The notes under the pieces are model-generated. The model made no database searches, had not been told where the DNA came from, and saw only the letters and a program-made list of their open reading frames with translations. The position numbers were made by a program, and so were the translations under genes. 11,099 nt of DNA. Origin: Bacteroidota bacterium (GTDB taxonomy: Bacteria > Bacteroidota > Bacteroidia > Flavobacteriales > Weeksellaceae). This document shows positions 1-6,454 of the stretch, piece after piece. The first letter of the stretch is position 1. Every line of letters starts with the position of its first letter. Location: contig JAFAAJ010000207.1 of NCBI GenBank assembly GCA_023426625.1, positions 1 to 11,099 on the forward strand, given 5' to 3'.

Positions 1-1975
1 GTTCTCAGGATAGCTTTGGTGGTCGTGGTTTTATCTTAGGAAATGATAATATCTTCAAGAACGGAGCAAGAATCAACAGTGGAGTTTTCCCGGAAATCAG
101 CGGTTTGGAAAGAGTTGAAGTTCTGAAAGGAGCCAATGCTATGCTTTATGGTAATACTGCTGCAGGTGGGGTTATCAATATGATCACTAAAAAACCGAGA
201 TTCAATTTTGGAGGAAGCATTGGATTGAATGGAGGAAGCTGGAATTCTTACAAACCGACAGTAGATATTTACGGTCCTCTATCTAAAAATATCGCTTTCA
301 GAGTAAACGGAGCTTATGAATATGCTGAAAGCTTCAGAGATGTGGTTCAGTCTGAAAAATATTACTTCAATCCATCTTTCTTGTTCAATTTAGGATCAAA
401 ATCTCAATTGATCATTGAAGCGGATTATTTAAAGAATGATTTTACACCAGACTTTGGTATCGGATCTATTACTAACAAAGATCAGAGCTACAACCTGAAT
501 GAAACGGTTTCCAGAAATGTTTTCTTTGGGACAGACTGGCAATATCAGAATGTGAGCAGGTTTCTACAAATGCGACATTCAATCATCAATTTAATGATAA
601 CTGGACTTTAAATGCAGGAGTTTCTTACCAAAATTATACTAAAGATTACTTTTCTTCTGAAAGAGTACAGTGGATCTATGATTCTAAAGTAGATCCTAAC
701 CGATTATCTTGGAAGAGACCTTTTGGAAGAACTTATAATGAACAAAATTATACTTCTGCTCAGGTAAACATTAATGGTGAATTCAACACAGGAAAAATCA
801 ACCTTAAAGTATTGATTGGTTCAGATGCCGATTACAGCCAAGCAGATTCTTATACTTATAATTTAACTGCACCTAATAATATTTTATTTTTAGATGATCC
901 TTCAACATGGGGAAGCATTGATATGCCCAATTCTACCATGAATACAAAAAACAGAATCAATACGAGAAGAATCGGGATCTATGCGCAGGATTACATTAGT
1001 TTAACAAAACAATTAAAAGTAATCGCAGGTTTAAGATGGTCTTATATTGAAAACATGCCGACATTAACTACCCGTTTCACAACCAATGAAAAATTTGAAG
1101 TAGCTAATTCAGCAACTTCGGATAATGCAATTTCTCCAAAAGTAGGAGTTGTTTATATGCCGAATGACAACCTTTCTGTTTTTGCAACCTATACTAATTC
1201 ATTTGCAGCGAATACAGGATATACTTCAGATCAATTTGATACCGTAAATACCAATTTATCTGTTAATGAAATTCAAAACCAGTTGAATGGTTTATCCAGA
1301 AAAAGCATAGATCCTACAACAATTGACCAATATGAGGTAGGTATTAAAAAGAACTTCTGGAACAATGCCGTAGCTATCAACCTGACTGCTTATCAGATCA
1401 TGTACAATAACTATTATCAGACTTATTGGTTCCCGGGAGTAAATGGATTGCCTACAAATTCCACAGATACCAGTCTTAAAGAATATGCAGGAAAAATGAG
1501 AAGCCGCGGTGTAGAATTAGACATCACCGGTAATCCAAATGAAAACATCTCTATTATCGGAGGTTTCTCTTACAACAATTCCGTATATATAGATACTCCT
1601 GAAAAAGGATATGTTGAAAACCAAAGATTAGTAAGAACTCCGGCAACTACAGCCAACGCATCCATCTTTTATAAATTTACAGAGTTTGCAAAAGGCTTAA
1701 AAGTTGGAGCAGGTGTTTACTACATCGGTGACAGAATTGCAGGATGGAATGATACAAAATCTACAGAAATAAGCCGAAACGGAGTGACCAGAATGATGGA
1801 TCTGAAAGATTACACTACCGTATCTCTTTCCGCAGGATATGAGTGGAAAAAATTCAGTATTCAGGGGAAAGTGGGTAACCTATTCGATGTAGTTAATTAT
1901 AATGTTCATGAGAACTATTCGGTAAACCCGATTACACCTAGAAACTATTACTTTACATTTACATATAAACTTTAA
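1..1975 (+). pseudogene. TonB-dependent siderophore receptor, 5' partial and frameshifted
   Basis: Outer-membrane gated channel that takes up ferric siderophores using TonB energy. The 5' end, with signal peptide and start of the plug, lies outside the window; the first full codon is at 3. The visible plug contains LERVEVLKGANAMLYG and GGVINMITKKP (about 96-192), the typical plug ending of FhuA/FoxA-like receptors. The rest is a long beta-barrel rich in alternating aromatic residues, ending in NYYFTFTYKL at the stop. The reading frame changes: the upstream frame runs into a stop at 609-611, while the frame one base back is open from before 557 to 1975 and continues the barrel (QVSTNATFNHQFNDNW and onward). 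One base missing around 553-562, for example an A in GAGCAGG, explains this. About 650 codons are visible, against roughly 700-800 in the family. Either a real inactivating mutation or a sequence error. Family call sure; exact substrate unknown. Confidence 0.9.
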
Positions 1976-2004
1976 CAGCTCAATTTAATAATAATTTTTT
2001 CTAT

Positions 2005-2039
2005 AAAGTGGAAGCTGCAACAATGCAGTTTCCACTTTT
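2005..2039 (+). terminator. Strong hairpin after the siderophore receptor, likely terminator or attenuator
   Basis: Arms 2005-2019 and 2024-2038 pair over 15 bp (AAAGTGGAAGCTGCA with TGCAGTTTCCACTTT, one G-T wobble) around a 4-base loop, ending in TTTT. It starts 30 bases after the receptor stop and ends 27 bases before the PepSY gene. It could end receptor transcription, or reduce read-through into the next gene. Confidence 0.7.
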
Positions 2040-2065
2040 GAAATTAAAAAAACAAACATTAAGAA

Positions 2066-2581
2066 ATGGACAAAATAAAAGACACAAGAAGTTTCATGAG
2101 AATCACACACCGTTATTTGGGGTATTTCCTTGCAGGAATCATGGCGGTTTATGCCGTAAGCGGTACTCTGCTGATTTACAGAGATACAGATTTTTTAAAG
2201 AAAGAAAAGAAGTATGAAAAAGTTATTGAGAAAAACCTTTCGGAAAAAGAACTTGGAAAAGAATTAAAAATAAAAGGGTTTGAAGTTAAAAAAACGGAAG
2301 GCAGCATTCTGCATTTCAAGCAGGGAACCTATAACGCCGCTACCGGAGAAGCAAAATACACTAAAAAGGAACTCCCTTTTGTTCTGGACAAAATGACAAA
2401 ACTTCACAAAGCTCAGTCAAAAGACACTTTATCACCATTAAATACTTTCTTTGGAATTTCTTTATTTTTCTTTGTTATCTCAAGTTTCTGGATGTTTAAT
2501 CCTAAAACAAAAGCATTTAAACGCGGAATGGTATTCACCATTGCCGGACTTGTGGTTTCCATTATTTTACTGTTATTCTAA
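2066..2581 (+). CDS. PepSY-associated small membrane protein, probable partner of siderophore uptake
   Basis: A 171-residue inner-membrane protein. Predicted membrane helices lie at about 18-38, 127-144 and 153-171, with a charged, lysine-rich soluble stretch between the first two (about 40-125). The start resembles PepSY_TM proteins: an RxxHRYLG segment (His15) leading into the first helix with GIMAVYAVSG. His15 and His114 (KLHK) are possible haem or metal ligands; that is inference. Larger PepSY_TM proteins such as FoxB and FsrB act in reductive iron release from siderophores at the inner membrane, and genes of this kind often follow TonB siderophore receptors, as here. The start at 2066 is chosen because the conserved HRYLG region follows closely; the preceding bases are A-rich without a Shine-Dalgarno. 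A hairpin separates it from the receptor, so co-transcription is not certain. Role in iron release is inferred from context. Confidence 0.75.
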   Translation: MDKIKDTRSFMRITHRYLGYFLAGIMAVYAVSGTLLIYRDTDFLKKEKKYEKVIEKNLSEKELGKELKIKGFEVKKTEGSILHFKQGTYNAATGEAKYTKKELPFVLDKMTKLHKAQSKDTLSPLNTFFGISLFFFVISSFWMFNPKTKAFKRGMVFTIAGLVVSIILLLF

Positions 2582-2595
2582 TTACCAAAACTGTA

Positions 2596-2622
2596 AAAAA
2601 AGATAGGCTTTTTTATTTTTTT
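2596..2622 (+). terminator. Probable intrinsic terminator after PepSY gene
   Basis: A weak stem AAAAAAG/CTTTTTT (2596-2602 with 2608-2614) around loop ATAGG is followed by A and a run of seven T. The stem is nearly all A-T, but the T tract is strong and it lies 14 bases after the stop codon. It separates the PepSY gene from the outer-membrane protein gene. Confidence 0.5.
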
Positions 2623-2725
2623 ATCACAACCGTCAATAAGGCAGGAATTGAGTAGGAATAAGCTTTATGGCACATTTATTGTTTCTCAATTGTTGTATTA
2701 ATGATAAACATTAAAATTATAAATT

Positions 2726-3316
2726 ATGAAAAAACTAATTTTAACAGGAATACTAGCAGTAGCAGGTTTGGCTACAACCATGAATGCTCAGATTCAAAAA
2801 GGTAACTGGCTAGTAGGAAGCAGCCTTATTTCAAGCAATTTCGGATTAAATACAGGAGGTGGTTACAATATCGCATTACAGCCAAAAGGAGCTTATTTCA
2901 TTCAGGATAAAGTTGCTATTGGTGGATATGTTGATCTTGGAATCAATAAAGTGACTAACGGAAGCCCTACAGAATTCATCTACGGTGTAGGTGGTTTAGG
3001 ACGTTATTATTTATCTCCGGGAGAAAAAGGAGTGGATAATTTATTAAATCACGGACGTTGGTTCTTCGAAGGGAATGCAGGTATCGGAGGAAGATCTGTT
3101 GAAAACGGAGATTCTACTACCGGCTTAGACTTCGGATTCGGTCCCGGATATTCTTATTTTATCACACCTAACATCGGATTGGAAGGTTTAGTAAAATATA
3201 AGGGAAGAGCAGGATTCGGTAATGAAGCTTTGAACTCTAATATTACTTTCAACTTAGGGTTCAGCATTTATCTGCCTACTTCAAAAGCGAAGGAGATCAT
3301 CAAAGACGCACAATAA
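2726..3316 (+). CDS. Secreted outer-membrane beta-barrel protein
   Basis: A 196-residue exported protein. Residues 1-21 form a typical signal peptide (MKK, hydrophobic core, then MNA before Gln22). The mature part is rich in glycine and alternating hydrophobic/aromatic residues, as in small OmpA-barrel/OmpW-like proteins, with strand-like pieces such as AYFIQDKVAIGGYVDLGI and YSYFITPNIGLEGLVKYKG. The last strand-like segment (ITFNLGFSIYLP) is followed by a charged tail ending KEIIKDAQ, so the protein does not end on an aromatic residue. Such genes are usually named porin family or outer membrane beta-barrel protein; no substrate or partner can be told from the sequence. It is preceded by a 144-base gap and an apparent terminator, so it is probably transcribed on its own. 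Its promoter was not recognised with confidence. Location and fold fairly sure, function unknown. Confidence 0.8.
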   Translation: MKKLILTGILAVAGLATTMNAQIQKGNWLVGSSLISSNFGLNTGGGYNIALQPKGAYFIQDKVAIGGYVDLGINKVTNGSPTEFIYGVGGLGRYYLSPGEKGVDNLLNHGRWFFEGNAGIGGRSVENGDSTTGLDFGFGPGYSYFITPNIGLEGLVKYKGRAGFGNEALNSNITFNLGFSIYLPTSKAKEIIKDAQ

Positions 3317-3338
3317 AATCACTTCAACCATATAAAGT

Positions 3339-3372
3339 GAAAGCGGCGCAGAAATTCTTCTGCGCCGCTTTC
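3339..3372. terminator. Bidirectional terminator hairpin between converging genes
   Basis: Perfect 15-bp stem (3339-3353 with 3358-3372), GAAAGCGGCGCAGAA paired with its complement, around loop ATTC. It lies 22 bases after the stop of the outer-membrane protein gene (+) and 37 bases after the stop of the peroxiredoxin gene (-). It has a very stable GC core but only a short T run on either side, so it may terminate both genes or mainly protect the 3' ends. Confidence 0.75.
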
Positions 3373-3409
3373 TTACAAATTAAAACTAAACTATAAAAAA
3401 TCAAATAAA

Positions 3410-4045
3410 TCACAAATCAGGTTGTGGCGTATATCTTAAGTACGGTTTGATCTCCGTAACTCCTTTCGGGAATATCTTTCGGGCTTCTTCCGTAGAAACT
3501 GTTGGTGGAATAATAACATCATCCCCATGTTTCCAGTTGACCGGAGTGGCTATTTTATGAGAATCAACAAGCTGCAGAGAATCCAGCACTCTCAGGATCT
3601 CATCAAAGTTTCTTCCTGTTGAGGCAGGATAAGTAATGATTAATCTTACTTTCTTTTCAGGGTCAATAATCAGTAATGAGCGTACTGTGGCGGTAGCTGA
3701 AGCATTAGGATGAATAAAATCGTACAGTTCCGAGATTCTCCTGTCTTCATCAGCAATAATAGGAAACTGAACATTGGTATGCTGAGTTTCATTAATATCA
3801 CTGATCCAATTTTGATGATCGTCTACTCCATCCACACTCAAGGCAATGACTTTGGTATTTCTCTGAGCAAATTCATCTTTTAATTTTGATGTAAATCCTA
3901 ACTCCGTAGTACAAACAGGAGTAAAATCTGCCGGATGCGAAAATAAAATCCCCCACGAATCACCTAGATAGTCGTAAAAATCAATATTTCCCGCAGTAGT
4001 AACCGCCTGAAAGTTGGGTGCTGTATCTCCTAGCTTTATTGACAT
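3410..4045 (-). CDS. 1-Cys peroxiredoxin (Prx6/AhpC-TSA family)
   Basis: Cytoplasmic thiol peroxidase that reduces hydrogen peroxide and organic hydroperoxides. The protein has 211 residues, the usual size for the Prx6 group. The active site is DFTPVCTTELG with peroxidatic Cys45; T42, P43 and R122 (VRSLLIID) complete the expected pocket. Cys45 is the only cysteine, so it must be a 1-Cys enzyme needing an external reductant. The C-terminal Prx6-specific part is present: STGRNFDEILRVLDSLQL, TPVNWKHGDDVIIPP, and LRYTPQP near the end. It also has GDSWG at 28-32, equal to the lipase-like GxSxG of human PRDX6, but Tyr24 stands where the human His26 would be, so phospholipase activity is not expected (comparison from memory). 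It is divergent from the MscS gene and has its own promoter with a palindrome, which suggests regulation. Very sure of family. Confidence 0.95.
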   Translation of the reverse strand: MSIKLGDTAPNFQAVTTAGNIDFYDYLGDSWGILFSHPADFTPVCTTELGFTSKLKDEFAQRNTKVIALSVDGVDDHQNWISDINETQHTNVQFPIIADEDRRISELYDFIHPNASATATVRSLLIIDPEKKVRLIITYPASTGRNFDEILRVLDSLQLVDSHKIATPVNWKHGDDVIIPPTVSTEEARKIFPKGVTEIKPYLRYTPQPDL

Positions 4046-4060
4046 AATTTTGTTTTTGTT

Positions 4061-4081
4061 AGTCTACAAATTTAGTAGACT
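4061..4081. promoter_or_regulatory. Palindrome AGTCTAC-N7-GTAGACT over the peroxiredoxin -7 element
   Basis: Perfect inverted repeat of two 7-base arms (4061-4067 and 4075-4081) with a 7-base AT spacer (AAATTTA). It covers the peroxiredoxin -7 element, a position suited to a repressor or redox-responsive regulator. The regulator is unknown. Confidence 0.6.
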
Positions 4082-4096
4082 TTTTGAGACTGGCAA
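4067..4096 (-). promoter_or_regulatory. Bacteroidota-type promoter of the peroxiredoxin gene
   Basis: On the - strand, TTG (4096-4094), 19 bases, then TAAATTTG (4074-4067), an exact match to the TTG / TAnnTTTG pattern of Bacteroidota primary-sigma promoters. The expected start of transcription is near 4060, giving a leader of roughly 15 bases before the ATG at 4045. Confidence 0.7.
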
Positions 4097-4140
4097 AATT
4101 TTTGTTGAAAAATTCATATATTTAACATAAAAAGAAGTTC

Positions 4141-5025
4141 ATGCAGAAAAATGGTTTAAGTTATTTTGATGTTGTCTATAGAGTTTTAGAAAACTGGTAT
4201 GTAAAATTTGCCGAACTTACACCCAAATTAATTGTCGGAATTTTAATCTTCTCTCTCTTTTTAATAACGAGTAAGTTTCTAAGTCAGGCAGCCGTTAAGG
4301 CGTTTCACAAATTATTTCCCAAAAGTAACAAGCAAGGTTCTTTAGTCGCACTGATCGGAGTTTTCAGATTCCTGATTATGTTGATGGGTACGTTTATAGC
4401 ATTGGAGATCATGGGATTCAGTGGTTTCCTTTGGAAATTTATCGGAAGCTTAGGAGTTGCAGGGGTTATTGCAGGGGTTGCACTAAAAGATCTGGTTTCA
4501 AGTATCTTCTCAGGAATGCTGATCGGGATCGACAAAGCTTTCAAGGTAGGAGATTATGTCACCATTGGAACTAATTCCGGAACGGTTCACGAAATTGGAC
4601 TTCTTACCACCAAGATCATCACTGATGATGGCAAAAAAGTCTATATCCCCAATCAGGTAATTTTCAATGCGCCATTCGCCAATTTTACGGACTCTCCACA
4701 GCGGAGAATTATCCTTAATTTTGAAATTCCTGCGGATGAAGACATCCATAAGGCGCAAAAAGGAATTCTCGAAGTTGTTAAAGGTATGGAACAAGTTGAT
4801 CGTCTGGATGCCGCCGAAGTTATCCTTACAGATCTGAAACAGGGAGCTTTTAATATTCAGGCGAAATTCTGGATTGCTATCGGGTCCAATATGGTAAAGA
4901 TTAAAAGTGACGCGCTTTTTAAGATCAAACAAAGGCTTGATGCTGATGAAATCCGACTTGAAACGCCAACAAGTATATGCATTACCAAAGACGGAAATGA
5001 TTCATTAATGAATCAGGATAAATAA
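4141..5025 (+). CDS. mscS: MscS-family small-conductance mechanosensitive channel
   Basis: Inner-membrane channel that opens under membrane tension and releases solutes after osmotic downshock. The 294 residues are close to the E. coli MscS length of 286. Membrane helices lie at about 29-48 and 67-90, followed by the pore helix TM3 at about 98-128 with the small-residue pattern GSLGVAGVIAGVALKDLVSS and then FSGMLIGIDKAFKVGDYV, the MscS signature. The beta domain follows (GTVHEIGLLTTKIITDDGK, then VYIPNQVIFNAPFANFT) and then the alpha/beta C-terminal domain to about residue 280. The start at 4141 is preceded by AAAAAGAAG, which could serve as a weak ribosome site. The gene is divergent from peroxiredoxin and ends before a clear terminator, so it seems to be a single-gene unit. 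Its promoter is unclear: TATATTTA at 4117-4124 has no well-spaced TTG. Very sure. Confidence 0.95.
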   Translation: MQKNGLSYFDVVYRVLENWYVKFAELTPKLIVGILIFSLFLITSKFLSQAAVKAFHKLFPKSNKQGSLVALIGVFRFLIMLMGTFIALEIMGFSGFLWKFIGSLGVAGVIAGVALKDLVSSIFSGMLIGIDKAFKVGDYVTIGTNSGTVHEIGLLTTKIITDDGKKVYIPNQVIFNAPFANFTDSPQRRIILNFEIPADEDIHKAQKGILEVVKGMEQVDRLDAAEVILTDLKQGAFNIQAKFWIAIGSNMVKIKSDALFKIKQRLDADEIRLETPTSICITKDGNDSLMNQDK

Positions 5026-5028
5026 AAT

Positions 5029-5060
5029 AAACCGCTAATCAAAGCGGTTTTTGTTTGTTT
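5029..5060 (+). terminator. Intrinsic terminator of the mscS gene
   Basis: Stem AAACCGCT (5029-5036) with AGCGGTTT (5043-5050), loop of six bases, followed by TTTGTTTGTTTG. It sits just after the mscS stop at 5025. Confidence 0.85.
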
Positions 5061-5074
5061 GAACTTAATTCCCT

Positions 5075-5112
5075 AAAAAAGAACCGCTCCAAAAATGGAG
5101 CGGTTCTTTTTT
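5075..5112. terminator. Bidirectional terminator between mscS and sucC
   Basis: Perfect 16-bp stem: AAAAAAGAACCGCTCC (5075-5090) with its complement (5097-5112), loop AAAAAT. A and T tracts flank a GC core on both sides, so it works in either direction. On the - strand it lies 17 bases after the sucC stop. Its core AACCGCT/AGCGGTT repeats that of the neighbouring terminator. Confidence 0.9.
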
Positions 5113-5128
5113 ATTTTTAATTCTAGTC

Positions 5129-6319
5129 TTATGCTAAAACTTCTTTTACTTTGTTTGCAGCTTCTTCTAAAGTAATTGCAGAGTGTACAGGAAGACCTGA
5201 CTCGTCGATTAACTTTTTAGCTTCAACAGCGTTTGTTCCCTGTAATCTTACGATCAATGGAACCGGAAGGCTGCCCATCGCTTTATAAGCATCTACAACC
5301 CCCTGAGCAACTCTGTCACATCTTACGATACCTCCGAAGATGTTGATCAAGATAGCTTTTACGTTTGGATCTCTTAAGATGATTCCGAAAGCTGTCTGAA
5401 CTCTCTGAGCATCTGCAGTACCACCTACGTCAAGGAAGTTAGCCGGATTACCACCTGATAATTTGATGATATCCATTGTTGCCATTGCAAGACCCGCTCC
5501 GTTTACCATACAGGCAACGTTACCGTCCAGTTTTACGAAGTTAAGACCTGCTTCACCAGCTTCTACATCCATTGGATCTTCTTCTCTTGTATCTCTCAAT
5601 TCAGCTAAGTCTTTGTGACGGAACAGTGAGTTATCATCTAAAGTTACTTTAGCATCAACAGCGATGATCTTGTTATCAGAAGTTTTCAATACAGGGTTGA
5701 TCTCGAATAAAGAAGCATCGATTCCTGTATAAGCATTGTATAAAGAGGTAATGAATTTTGTAAATTCTTTGAAAGCATTCCCTTCAAGACCTAGGTTGAA
5801 AGCAATTTTTCTAGCTTGGAAACCTTGAAGACCTAAAGCAGGATCAATGATTTCTTTGTGGATCAAATGAGGAGTAACTTCAGCTACGTGCTCAATATCC
5901 ATCCCTCCTTCTGTAGAATATACTACTGTATTTTTACCTTCAGCTCTGTCTAAAAGGATAGAAACATAAAATTCTTTAGTTTCAGATTCTCCAGGATAAT
6001 ATACATCCTCAGCGATCAAAACAGAGTTTACTTTTTTACCTTCAGCAGAAGTTTGCGGAGTAATCAACTGCATTCCGATGATGTTCTGTGCATTTTCCTT
6101 AAGTTTATCCATGTTTGGAGAAAACTTAACACCACCTCCTTTACCACGACCTCCTGCGTGGATCTGTGCTTTTACTACCCAGCCCTGAGCGCCAGTTTCT
6201 GCAGTCAATTTTTCAGCAGCTGCTACAGCTTCGTCTACATTATTGGCAACGAAACCGCGTTGGATAGCTACTCCGTACTTTGATAAAATCTCTTTTGATT
6301 GATACTCGTGAAGATTCAT
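5129..6319 (-). CDS. sucC: Succinyl-CoA synthetase (ADP-forming) subunit beta
   Basis: TCA-cycle enzyme subunit that, with SucD, converts succinyl-CoA plus phosphate and nucleoside diphosphate to succinate, CoA and triphosphate in the cytoplasm. The 396 residues compare with 388 in E. coli. The ATP-grasp domain is at the N-terminus: MNLHEYQSKEIL, then IHAGGRGKGGGVKF (about 53-66) for nucleotide binding. Asn208 (EINP) and Asp222 (AVDAK) are the expected Mg ligands. The C-terminal CoA-ligase domain has GNVACMVNGAGLAMATMD (267-284), NFLDVGG (294-300) and NIFGGIVRCDRVAQG (326-340). The phosphorylated histidine belongs to SucD, which is not in this window, so sucC stands apart from sucD here, a common layout in Bacteroidota. 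It has its own promoter and a terminator, so it appears monocistronic. All key residues intact. Confidence 0.98.
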   Translation of the reverse strand: MNLHEYQSKEILSKYGVAIQRGFVANNVDEAVAAAEKLTAETGAQGWVVKAQIHAGGRGKGGGVKFSPNMDKLKENAQNIIGMQLITPQTSAEGKKVNSVLIAEDVYYPGESETKEFYVSILLDRAEGKNTVVYSTEGGMDIEHVAEVTPHLIHKEIIDPALGLQGFQARKIAFNLGLEGNAFKEFTKFITSLYNAYTGIDASLFEINPVLKTSDNKIIAVDAKVTLDDNSLFRHKDLAELRDTREEDPMDVEAGEAGLNFVKLDGNVACMVNGAGLAMATMDIIKLSGGNPANFLDVGGTADAQRVQTAFGIILRDPNVKAILINIFGGIVRCDRVAQGVVDAYKAMGSLPVPLIVRLQGTNAVEAKKLIDESGLPVHSAITLEEAANKVKEVLA

Positions 6320-6357
6320 ATTATTTTTATTATTTTATTTTAAAATTTAAAGGTCGA

Positions 6358-6387
6358 CAAATTTACTAAAAAGACACGGAAGTTCAA
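6358..6387 (-). promoter_or_regulatory. Bacteroidota-type promoter of sucC
   Basis: On the - strand, TTG (6387-6385), 19 bases, then TAAATTTG (6365-6358), the full TTG / TAnnTTTG consensus. Expected transcription start is near 6351, leaving a leader of about 32 very A/T-rich bases before the ATG at 6319, as is usual for strongly expressed Bacteroidota genes. Confidence 0.75.
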
Positions 6388-6454
6388 GATTCTTAGTCTA
6401 AAAATTAAAGCTTAAAAACCTTGATTTTTAACATATCTTTCGAAACAGGCTTTA

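Noticed and set aside
553..562. Programmed ribosomal frameshift in the receptor gene
   Set aside because: No slippery heptamer is present and TonB receptors are not known to use frameshifting; mutation or sequence error is simpler.
2008..2217. Open frame on + strand across the receptor-PepSY gap
   Set aside because: It begins inside the hairpin and overlaps the PepSY gene in another frame; the translation is basic and low in family-like features.
4117..4124. TATATTTA as -7 element for mscS
   Set aside because: One mismatch to TAnnTTTG, and the nearest TTG triplets are 9, 12 or 30 bases upstream, outside the usual spacing.
4305..4932. Two open frames on the - strand inside mscS
   Set aside because: They are antisense shadows of a clear MscS coding frame with all family motifs.
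6053..6283. Open frame on + strand inside sucC
   Set aside because: Antisense shadow of the conserved ATP-grasp region.
6412..6431. TTAAAAA-N6-TTTTTAA hairpin after the ClC gene
   Set aside because: The stem is purely A-T and has no T tract beyond it; too weak to call a terminator with confidence.
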